A stretch of DNA of 21,199 nucleotides from positions 1 through 21,199 of the forward strand of contig UQRC01000041.1 of assembly GCA_900543445.1 (NCBI GenBank), written 5' to 3'. Below are positions 14,311 through 21,199 of this stretch, piece after piece. Position 1 is the first letter of the stretch, and every line of letters starts with the position of its first letter. Under the pieces are notes generated by a model. It ran no database searches. It was given only the letters and a program-made list of their open reading frames with translations, and had not been told where the DNA came from. The translations under genes and the position numbers were made by a program. Source of the stretch: an uncultured Lachnobacterium sp. (GTDB lineage Bacteria; Bacillota; Clostridia; Lachnospirales; Lachnospiraceae).

Positions 14311-15048
14311 TCACCCAATTTCTTTCTTGCGAATCCGTCGCTCCTCCTCAAAAACAAAGCGTACGATTTTCTCTCTGTCCCTCAGATCTTTAAATATAAA
14401 TTTTGCCCTGCAGCTATATCGCTCATTAGCTTCTTTTCTAGCCTCCACAATCTGACTAACTAGATGAAAGCACTCATCCGTATTCTTATTTATCAGCCGA
14501 AAAATCAACAAAACAAATTGTCCTGCCTCAAGAGGCACATCACCAGTAAAGCGTACACCTCCGCCACTGATATCGCAGATCATCGCCCTATGCTTTTGAT
14601 CCATGTATTTTGGATCCTGAATTTCGACAAACAACTGCTCCGTTGTTTTAAGAGCCGCCACTTCCTCTGCAATCTCCAGAAACTGCATATCCGTCACAAA
14701 CTCAATTCGAAAAAATTCTCTTCTCTGAAAACGTGCCGGCTGCTTCTTAAATAATACGCGAAGCAGATACAGATTATCCTTGCGATACCGCTCCTGAACA
14801 ATGATATCACAACTGTATAGGCCTCTTCTTGTATAGAAAACAAACCGACACTCAGCGCCAATCTGCAGTAAAACCATACGACTGCCCTGCATCGGCATAA
14901 GTATTTCCATCTCATGATCCGAAAGAAATTCGCTCACATTGCTTTGGTATACATTTGCTTTCCGACCACCATTCTCCTCTGCATTCATCTGATGTATCAG
15001 TCGAATATCTATCTTATCACCTGGAAGTATGATATTGGAAAAATCCAT
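14311..15048 (-). CDS. YcgR-type c-di-GMP receptor with PilZ domain
   Basis: PilZ proteins of this type bind cyclic di-GMP and brake or reset the flagellar motor. The 245-residue protein has an N-terminal YcgR-like beta domain (about 8-105, starting GDKIDIRL) and a C-terminal PilZ domain (about 106-235). Both c-di-GMP motifs are intact: R-x3-R as RREFFR (Arg110, Arg114) and D-x-S-x2-G as DISGGG (Asp159, Ser161, Gly164). ATG start with GGAG 10 bases upstream. It lies between flhG and cheB, where Bacillus subtilis has no such gene (its counterpart YpfA/MotI is elsewhere). Operon placement supports a role in motor control; the partner is inferred. Confidence 0.9.
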   Translation of the reverse strand: MDFSNIILPGDKIDIRLIHQMNAEENGGRKANVYQSNVSEFLSDHEMEILMPMQGSRMVLLQIGAECRFVFYTRRGLYSCDIIVQERYRKDNLYLLRVLFKKQPARFQRREFFRIEFVTDMQFLEIAEEVAALKTTEQLFVEIQDPKYMDQKHRAMICDISGGGVRFTGDVPLEAGQFVLLIFRLINKNTDECFHLVSQIVEARKEANERYSCRAKFIFKDLRDREKIVRFVFEEERRIRKKEIG

Positions 15049-15082
15049 ACTCTTTTTCTCCTATTATGTTCCGTATAAAATC

Positions 15083-15961
15083 TTATTTATGTCCCATAAG
15101 AAAACTAGAAAACATCTGTCCGATTCCTCTTCTCATTGAAATCTGATTATGGGTTCCGTTGAGCAGATTCCCCGCAAGTACCTCAAAAGCCTTTGCCGAT
15201 TTTGCGTTTGGTTCCAGAAGTGAAACCGTCTGTTGCTGGCGTACCGCCTTCTCAAGTGCCGCATCCTGCGGAATCATTCCAAGATAATTTAACTTTCCGT
15301 GCAAAAACTGTGACACGACGGAATTCAGCTTATCATAGACCGCCTGTCCCTCCTCCGTACTGGTAACCCGGTTCGATACAACATGGATTGTCGTGGAACC
15401 GGCAACAAAATTCGGATTTCGGTACAAAGCCTTAAGAAGCGAATACGAATCCGTCAGCGAACTCGGCTCCGGTGTTGACACAAGAAGTACCTCCGGACTT
15501 GCCATAACAAATTCAAGTACCTGATCCGATATTCCGGCACCCGTATCAATAATAATAAAATCTGCGATCTCGTTCAGTTCATCGATGGATTTCACAAGAT
15601 ACATGATCTGTTCTCTGTATAAATTGTTTAATCCGATAATGCCCGAGCCTCCAGATATAAAGCCGATATCCATTGGTCCCGGCGTAATAATCTCTTTGAT
15701 GCCTTTACCACGGTATATAAAATCAGACAGATTGTACTGTGGAATTGCACCGAACATAACTTCGACATTCGCGAGTCCGAAATCCGCGTCAAAAATGACA
15801 ACCCGTTTTCCTTCCTTGCGTAGCTGTACCGCAAGATTCACTGCAAGATTCGATTTGCCGACGCCACCTTTACCGCTCGTGACCGTCACAACCCTTGCCG
15901 TATTCTGATTGATCTGATTATGTTTTTTGATTACATTGCGCAGCTGCTGTGCCTGATCCAT
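15083..15961 (-). CDS. flhG: Flagellar number regulator, MinD-like ATPase FlhG
   Basis: ParA/MinD-type ATPase that stimulates the GTPase FlhF and sets number and place of flagella. Domain order: N-terminal activator motif DQAQQLR (residues 2-8), the deviant Walker A SGKGGVGKSN (about 30-39), FDADFGLANV, and a Walker B-type IIIDTGAGIS; the C-terminal end holds a possible membrane-targeting helix (MFSSFLMG). A GTG at 15964 directly precedes the ATG at 15961; both suit the GGGAGG site upstream, and the ATG (292 residues) is taken. It overlaps the flhF stop (TGATG) by one base, so translation is coupled to flhF, its partner. Confidence 0.95.
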   Translation of the reverse strand: MDQAQQLRNVIKKHNQINQNTARVVTVTSGKGGVGKSNLAVNLAVQLRKEGKRVVIFDADFGLANVEVMFGAIPQYNLSDFIYRGKGIKEIITPGPMDIGFISGGSGIIGLNNLYREQIMYLVKSIDELNEIADFIIIDTGAGISDQVLEFVMASPEVLLVSTPEPSSLTDSYSLLKALYRNPNFVAGSTTIHVVSNRVTSTEEGQAVYDKLNSVVSQFLHGKLNYLGMIPQDAALEKAVRQQQTVSLLEPNAKSAKAFEVLAGNLLNGTHNQISMRRGIGQMFSSFLMGHK

Positions 15962-17217
15962 CACGAATTGCCTCCCAATAACTTCTTCACGATCTTCTGT
16001 GTGTCAAACACCTCGATATCGTCAGGTACATTCTGTCCATTAGTCGTATAGGACAGATCCGCACCGGAATAAAGCTTGATATTCAACAGGTTTCCGTAAG
16101 TTGTCGTCTCGTCCAGCTTGGTAAAGATCAGCTTATAATCTGCAATCTCCCGATAACTGTCCACAATGTCAAGTAAATCCGCATATTTGGTTGTCGCACT
16201 CAACACCAGATATACTTCTTTATTATACTCCTCATTGACACCGCCAAGCAATGCTTTCATGTCGTTTCTCTGCTTTTCGTTCTTGTGCGAAAAGCCGGCC
16301 GTATCTACGAATACAAGATCGTACTCAGCAAACTTTGCAATTGCATCATTCATCTCATCCTGCGTATACACGATTGACATCGGCGCATCTAAAATATTTG
16401 CATATACCTGCAGCTGTTCTGTTGCAGCAATACGATAGGTGTCTGCCGTAATAAAAGCGACCTTTTTGTCATACTCAACCTTATATTTTGACGCAATCTT
16501 GGCGATCGTTGTTGTCTTTCCAACCCCTGTCGGTCCAACAAAGAAAAGTACCTTTGGTTTATTTCCAGACAAATCGATGGTCTTCGGCTGACCAAAGCGA
16601 AGTATCAGCTTCTGATAGACATTGGAAAGGATCATATCAACGCTATTGCCCGGTCGGATCAATTTTTCGATTTCATCCAGAATCTGATTGACATATTTCT
16701 CATGCACTTCATTTTTCAAAAGCGTACTGTAAAGAATCCGGACAAAATGAAATTCTTCCGAAGCCGGTTTCTCCTTTGCAGATGTCTCTTCACTCTTTTT
16801 CTCTCCCATCGGCGTACGCGCAAGACTCTCCTCCAACCGGTTTGACAGATCATCAAGTCTTTGTTCGATCTTCTTTTCCTCCTGCACCGGCATCTGTTGA
16901 TTCGCCGCACTTTTCTGGATCATTTCACGAAAATCATGCTTTGCATCCGGCTTCGGAATCTCAATCTTCTCATCTGCCGACAGATTAATGCTGTCATGCA
17001 GCTTCTTCGTATTCTGGAGTGCACGCTTCGGATTGACAAACTGTTCTTTTTCCTCCATCGCCGCAGTCACTTCGTATGTTGAATTCTTAAACGCTCGGAA
17101 CAACCCCTTCGGCTTAACCTCTTTCACGTTCATAATAACCGCATTCTCGCCGAATTCCTGTTTTGCCTTCTCGATTGCCTCTTCCTCAGTTCTTCCCTGA
17201 AATTTGTTGATTGTCAT
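15961..17217 (-). CDS. flhF: Flagellar SRP-type GTPase FlhF
   Basis: Signal recognition particle-family GTPase that marks the site of new flagella and is switched by FlhG. The 418-residue protein has a basic N-terminal B domain (1-150; low-complexity Lys/Glu linker 85-150), an N domain (about 155-215) and the G domain: P-loop GPTGVGKTTTIAK (228-240), ITADTYRIAATEQL (G2 region), DTAGFSHK (G3; Phe where DTAGR is more usual) and FTKLDETTTYGN (G4). ATG start abuts the flhA stop codon (TAA then ATG), indicating coupling. Located between flhA and flhG, the standard Firmicutes order. Confidence 0.96.
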   Translation of the reverse strand: MTINKFQGRTEEEAIEKAKQEFGENAVIMNVKEVKPKGLFRAFKNSTYEVTAAMEEKEQFVNPKRALQNTKKLHDSINLSADEKIEIPKPDAKHDFREMIQKSAANQQMPVQEEKKIEQRLDDLSNRLEESLARTPMGEKKSEETSAKEKPASEEFHFVRILYSTLLKNEVHEKYVNQILDEIEKLIRPGNSVDMILSNVYQKLILRFGQPKTIDLSGNKPKVLFFVGPTGVGKTTTIAKIASKYKVEYDKKVAFITADTYRIAATEQLQVYANILDAPMSIVYTQDEMNDAIAKFAEYDLVFVDTAGFSHKNEKQRNDMKALLGGVNEEYNKEVYLVLSATTKYADLLDIVDSYREIADYKLIFTKLDETTTYGNLLNIKLYSGADLSYTTNGQNVPDDIEVFDTQKIVKKLLGGNS

Positions 17218-19254
17218 TTACGCTGTCACCATCCCTACTGATTGCAGTTCTACATCGGATTCTACTTCATTATACGATACTACGATCAAATCTTTAAAAT
17301 AATCTTCCGTCAGTTTCTTAAAATACATACGGACGATCGGTGATGTAATAATGATCGCCGCCTTGCCAAGTCCCTCGAGTTTTTGCGTCTCTGTCTGTAC
17401 CGAATCCATAATTGCACGCGTTTTCTCAGGATCCATGGTAAGATATGCACCCTGCTCCGTCTGCTTGACACAGGACATAATCTCCTGCTCCACCTTCGGA
17501 TCAAGTGTGATAACACTCGTCGTCTCATTGGCAGGAAAATATTTGTTGGAAATTGCACGTTTTAAGCTCTGTCGCACATATTCCGTCAATACATCCGTAT
17601 CTCTTGTCGTCTGTGCATGATCTGCAAGCGACTCAAAAATCGTAAGCAGGTCCCGGATGGAAATGCCCTCTTCGAGCAGATTCTGAAGAACCTTCTGAAT
17701 CTCTCCGAGTCCGAGGAGTTTCGGTGTAAGTTCGTCCACAAGTACCGGATTGCTCTCTTTTAAATTGTTAACGAGGTTCTGTACATCCTGTCTTGTAAGA
17801 AGTTCTGCAATATGGCTGCGGATTACTTCTGTCAGATGCGTAGCGATGATCGACGGTGCATCAACTACCGTATAGCCAAGACTTTCCGCACGCTCCCTCT
17901 GTGCCTCCGTAATCCAGATCGCAGGAAGATGGAACGACGGTTCGTAAGTCGGGATTCCGGTAATCTCCTCCTCGACATATCCCGGATTCATCGCCATATA
18001 ATGATCAAAAAGGATTTCTCCTTCTGTCACCTGAATGCCTTTGATTTTAATAATATACTGATTCGGATTCAGCTGGATATTGTCACGAAGTCGAATAATC
18101 GGCACAACCGTTCCAAGTTCCAAAGCGATCTGTCTTCGGATCATAACCACTCGGTCAAGGAGATCTCCTCCCTGATTGACATCCGCAAGCGGAATAATTC
18201 CATAGCCGAATTCCAGTTCAATCGGATCCACCTGCAAAAGCGATACCACGTTTTCCGGCTTTCGGATTTCCTCGGCTTCTGTCTCCGCCTGCTGTACTTC
18301 TTCCTCGATGGTCTCCTCGCCGATATTATTGCTGATGCTTTTGCCGGCAACAATGAAGGCAACACCAAGTCCGACAAACAGTAAAAGGTTCAATGGAGTG
18401 GCAACTCCAAGGAAAATAATTACGGTACCAACAATATATAATACACGGGGCACACCAAACAACTGCTTAACGAGCACACCGGAGAAATCAGCTTCGTTGG
18501 AACCTTTCGTGACAAGAATACCGGTTGACAGAGAGATCAAAAGCGACGGAATCTGTGATACCAGACCATCACCAATGGTCAATAGTCCATATTGCTGGAT
18601 TGCAGTAGCGAAATCAAGTCCCTGATTCATAACACCCATGACCGTACCACCGATCAGGTTGATGAATGTGATAATAAGACCTGCAGTTGCATCTCCTTTT
18701 ACGTACTTTGTCGCACCATCCATGGCACCGAAGAAGCTGGACTCACGCTGAATCTTCTCTCTTCGTTCCTTGGCTTCCTGATCTGTGATAGCACCAGTGT
18801 TCAGATCGGCGTCAATCGCCATCTGTTTACCAGGCATTGCATCGAGTGTGAATCGTGCAGTTACCTCAGATACTCGCTCAGAACCTTTGTTGATAACGAT
18901 AAACTGGATCAATACCAGAACAATGAATACAATCGTACCAACGACCATATCACCGCCACCAACGAAACTTCCGAACGTTGTAACGACATTACCAGGATCT
19001 CCCGTCAGAAGAATCAGACGGGTGGACGATACATTCAGTGAAATTCGAAAGATCGTCGTGAACAAAAGCAGCGTCGGGAAGAACGACATATCAAGAACTT
19101 CCTTCGCAAACAATACATTAAAAAGAATAATGAGGGCGATCGAGATGTTGATTGCAAGCATTACATCAAGCAGGATTGACGGAATAGGCACGATAAAAAA
19201 CACGACCGCTGCCAAAAGATATAATCCAACTCCGATATCCGCTTTCTTTAACAT
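17218..19254 (-). CDS. flhA: Flagellar export gate protein FlhA
   Basis: Nine-subunit ring of the flagellar type III export gate; takes substrate-chaperone complexes and couples export to ion flow. The 678-residue protein begins with about eight membrane segments (to about residue 310) and ends with the cytosolic domain. Landmarks: RISLNVSSTRLIL and the FHIPEP signature loop with RFTLDAMPGKQMAIDADLN, GAMDGATKYVKGDA, and in the cytosolic part ELGTVVPIIRLRDN and YTVVDAPSIIATHL. ATG start with GGAGGG 8 bases upstream. Length is typical. Follows flhB by 34 bases with no promoter or terminator visible. Confidence 0.98.
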   Translation of the reverse strand: MLKKADIGVGLYLLAAVVFFIVPIPSILLDVMLAINISIALIILFNVLFAKEVLDMSFFPTLLLFTTIFRISLNVSSTRLILLTGDPGNVVTTFGSFVGGGDMVVGTIVFIVLVLIQFIVINKGSERVSEVTARFTLDAMPGKQMAIDADLNTGAITDQEAKERREKIQRESSFFGAMDGATKYVKGDATAGLIITFINLIGGTVMGVMNQGLDFATAIQQYGLLTIGDGLVSQIPSLLISLSTGILVTKGSNEADFSGVLVKQLFGVPRVLYIVGTVIIFLGVATPLNLLLFVGLGVAFIVAGKSISNNIGEETIEEEVQQAETEAEEIRKPENVVSLLQVDPIELEFGYGIIPLADVNQGGDLLDRVVMIRRQIALELGTVVPIIRLRDNIQLNPNQYIIKIKGIQVTEGEILFDHYMAMNPGYVEEEITGIPTYEPSFHLPAIWITEAQRERAESLGYTVVDAPSIIATHLTEVIRSHIAELLTRQDVQNLVNNLKESNPVLVDELTPKLLGLGEIQKVLQNLLEEGISIRDLLTIFESLADHAQTTRDTDVLTEYVRQSLKRAISNKYFPANETTSVITLDPKVEQEIMSCVKQTEQGAYLTMDPEKTRAIMDSVQTETQKLEGLGKAAIIITSPIVRMYFKKLTEDYFKDLIVVSYNEVESDVELQSVGMVTA

Positions 19255-19288
19255 CCAGATTCCCTCCTTTCTCTCTTTTTATATCCAA

Positions 19289-20386
19289 TTATCTTGTTTG
19301 AAATACCACTGCAAGCACTTCCGCCACCGCCTGATACAATTCCGGCGGAATTTCCGCTCCTATATCTACATTGTGATAAAGCATTCTTGCAAGCGGCTTA
19401 TTCTCTACAATCTCGATCTGATTATCCCTGGCAATTTCCTTAATTCTCTGTGCCAGATAATCTTCTCCTTTTGCAAGCACTACCGGTGCAGCGCTCACTT
19501 CGGCATCATATTTTAATGCTACAGCCAGATGCGTCGGGTTTGTGATGACGACATCTGCCTTAGGAACATCCTGCATCATTCGCCGCTGCGATACTTCCTG
19601 CATCTTGCGTCGCTGACGACCCTTGATCTGCGGATCTCCTTCTGTATTTTTATACTCATCCTTTACTTCCTGCTTGGTCATCTTCATATCATCATTGAAT
19701 TTAATCTTCTGGTATGCAAAATCTGCAATACCTACAATCAGATAAACCAGGCTGATCTTCAGTCCGATATCAATGATCAGTGTACCAACCAGAGACAACG
19801 CCTGTTTCAATGACAAATCATACAAAATAAGAAGATCATTTACTCTGTCTTTCAAAGAGCTGTATGCAATATATCCGATGAGTCCGATTTTCACAATCGA
19901 AAGCAAAAGCTGAAACAACGAATCTTTTGAAAAAATGCGCTTAAATCCATTGATCGGATTAAATTTACTAAGTTCCGGTTTCATCGGCTTCGTCGATACT
20001 TTCCAGCCAACCTGTACAATGCTGATCAGTATCGTAATCGCAAAGCCAAATCCAAAGAAAGGAAGTACAATCAAAAGCCAGCGTATAATAACGCCAAAAA
20101 ACAGGGATGACACTGCCTGTGCAGACAATGCTCCCTCGTTAATTCGTACAAAATCTGCCATTGAATTGTAGATCATCGGGAAAATATTAATCAAATTTTC
20201 TCCCACATAAGAAATAAAGATCTTAAGACACAAAAACAAAACAATCAGGTTGAACGCTGCCGTAAGTTCCTTACTTTTTGCAACTTTTCCCTCTTCACGG
20301 GCATCCTTCAACTTCTTGGCAGTCGCCGGTTCTGTTTTTTCTCCGCCTTCGCCATCCTTGGCAAACCACTGCAGATTCAATTTCAT
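19289..20386 (-). CDS. flhB: Flagellar export switch protein FlhB
   Basis: Autocleaving switch that changes export from hook/rod to filament proteins. The protein has four membrane segments (about 42-60, 95-125, 158-178, 200-222) and a cytosolic C-terminal domain with the cleavage motif NPTH (283-286) and GEDYLAQRIKEIA, PLARMLYHNVDIGAEIP. The frame is open back to a TTG at 20431 that overlaps fliR, but the ATG at 20386 gives MKLNLQWFA, matching the usual N-terminus (M..LQFFA, then EKTE.AT.KK), for 365 residues. No good ribosome binding site precedes this ATG; translation may depend on ribosomes finishing fliR 25 bases upstream. The TTG has GGTGAG 6 bases upstream, so a longer form cannot be excluded. 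Confidence 0.93.
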   Translation of the reverse strand: MKLNLQWFAKDGEGGEKTEPATAKKLKDAREEGKVAKSKELTAAFNLIVLFLCLKIFISYVGENLINIFPMIYNSMADFVRINEGALSAQAVSSLFFGVIIRWLLIVLPFFGFGFAITILISIVQVGWKVSTKPMKPELSKFNPINGFKRIFSKDSLFQLLLSIVKIGLIGYIAYSSLKDRVNDLLILYDLSLKQALSLVGTLIIDIGLKISLVYLIVGIADFAYQKIKFNDDMKMTKQEVKDEYKNTEGDPQIKGRQRRKMQEVSQRRMMQDVPKADVVITNPTHLAVALKYDAEVSAAPVVLAKGEDYLAQRIKEIARDNQIEIVENKPLARMLYHNVDIGAEIPPELYQAVAEVLAVVFQTR

Positions 20387-20411
20387 TATTTGATTATCAG
20401 AATATCTTTCG

Positions 20412-21191
20412 CTAATACATACCTTCGGCAATGAGTCTCACCATCAACTTTATCTCTTTTAAAATCATGTTTGCTATATCCGGCAGCAAAAATACTGTCA
20501 AAAAAATCACAACAAATCCAACTAGAACCTTAAGCTGCATACCAACGGAAAACATATTCATCTGTGGTGCAACCTTTGCCATAATTCCAAGCACACAGTT
20601 TAAAATCATAATGCAGGCAAAAATCGGCAGAAATATTCGAAATCCAAGTACAAAAATATCTCCCATATATCTTGCAAAAGTGTTCAACAGATGATCCATA
20701 TCAAACGCCTGACCTGCAATCGGTATGACACTAAACGAATCCGCGATTGCCTGTATCAGATAGGTGTGCAGATTCGAGGTGATCATAAGGATCATAACCA
20801 GATAATAATAAAAATTACCAGTCAGTGTGACCTCGGTTCCCATATCCTGATTAAACTCAGCCGCCATAGACAGACCGATATCCATATCAATGACACTACC
20901 TGCAAACAAAACAATAGAATTACAGATATTTGCAGCAAAACCAATAAGCAGTCCTGTAATTCCCTCTTTCAAAACAATGACTGCATATCCTATAAGCCCG
21001 GTATATTCAACCTGTGAAACATCTGCAAACCCAGACACCAGAAGTGCGATCATCGCAGAAAGCCCTATCTTCACCTGATTCGGCACATTCGACATCCCAT
21101 AAAAAGGTGCAATGTATACAAAGCAGGATACGCGAACAAGTATTAAGATAAAAATTTCAAAATTTTCCAATGAAAATGAATACTGCACCAT
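20412..21191 (-). CDS. fliR: Flagellar export gate protein FliR
   Basis: Membrane subunit of the FliP5-FliQ4-FliR1 export gate core. The 259-residue protein has about six hydrophobic segments (for example FEIFILILVRVSCFVYIAPF at the start and VLVGFVVIFLTVFLLP near the end), the VP(N)QVKIGLS region, and family length. ATG start at 21191, with an in-frame TGA two codons upstream (21197-21195), so no longer start is possible; only 8 bases precede it in the window, so the binding site cannot be read fully. fliP and fliQ are expected just outside. It is separate from flhB here, whereas some clostridia fuse the two. Confidence 0.96.
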   Translation of the reverse strand: MVQYSFSLENFEIFILILVRVSCFVYIAPFYGMSNVPNQVKIGLSAMIALLVSGFADVSQVEYTGLIGYAVIVLKEGITGLLIGFAANICNSIVLFAGSVIDMDIGLSMAAEFNQDMGTEVTLTGNFYYYLVMILMITSNLHTYLIQAIADSFSVIPIAGQAFDMDHLLNTFARYMGDIFVLGFRIFLPIFACIMILNCVLGIMAKVAPQMNMFSVGMQLKVLVGFVVIFLTVFLLPDIANMILKEIKLMVRLIAEGMY

Positions 21192-21199
21192 ATGTCAAA

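Overview
The window is chromosomal DNA from a flagellated, low-to-moderate GC member of the Firmicutes, class Clostridia. Protein style and gene content (flhF-flhG, separate cheC and cheD, PilZ, SwrB-position protein, long EF-Ts) best fit Lachnospiraceae of the Roseburia/Agathobacter/Lachnospira kind; the genus call is inference. Every recognised gene lies on the minus strand, so transcription runs from position 21199 towards 1. No tRNA, rRNA, mobile element, CRISPR array or large repeat was seen, and no gene-free stretch reaches 300 bases.

Region A (21191 to 6773, transcribed leftwards) is the distal part of a fla/che operon: fliR, flhB, flhA, flhF, flhG, a PilZ/YcgR-type c-di-GMP receptor, cheB, cheA, cheW, cheC, cheD, a small acidic-tailed membrane protein, fliA (sigma-28), a 103-aa conserved-looking protein, a membrane-anchored coiled-coil protein in the position of Bacillus SwrB/YlxL, and a membrane-anchored protein with only the LysM-like part of an MltG-type protein. 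Genes are packed with gaps of a few bases or with overlaps, and stop codons often overlap the next ribosome binding site. The products cover late export-gate assembly, flagellar placement (FlhF/FlhG), chemotaxis signalling and adaptation, and the late flagellar sigma factor.

Region B (6763 to 4708) is rpsB-tsf with its own strong promoter (extended -10), a structured leader of about 110 bases and a near-ideal intrinsic terminator after tsf. The promoter sits inside the loop of a hairpin that could end the fla/che transcript.

Region C (4685 to 1) begins with another promoter and runs through a polysaccharide deacetylase-like membrane protein with damaged metal-site motifs, a bactofilin, pyrH, frr, uppS and cdsA (cut by the window edge). 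In Bacillus subtilis the order is fla/che-sigD-swrB-rpsB-tsf-pyrH-frr-uppS-cdsA. Here the same backbone is kept, but a two-gene envelope cassette (deacetylase-like plus bactofilin) is inserted between tsf and pyrH together with a terminator and a promoter. A terminator-like hairpin also separates frr from uppS.

Nothing here is clearly an unknown system. The most interesting points are the apparent loss of metal ligands in the deacetylase, its pairing with a bactofilin, the roughly 60-residue insertion in EF-Ts, the promoter nested in a terminator before rpsB with a structured leader, the LysM-only MltG-like protein at the end of the flagellar operon, and the two small unnamed proteins flanking fliA.
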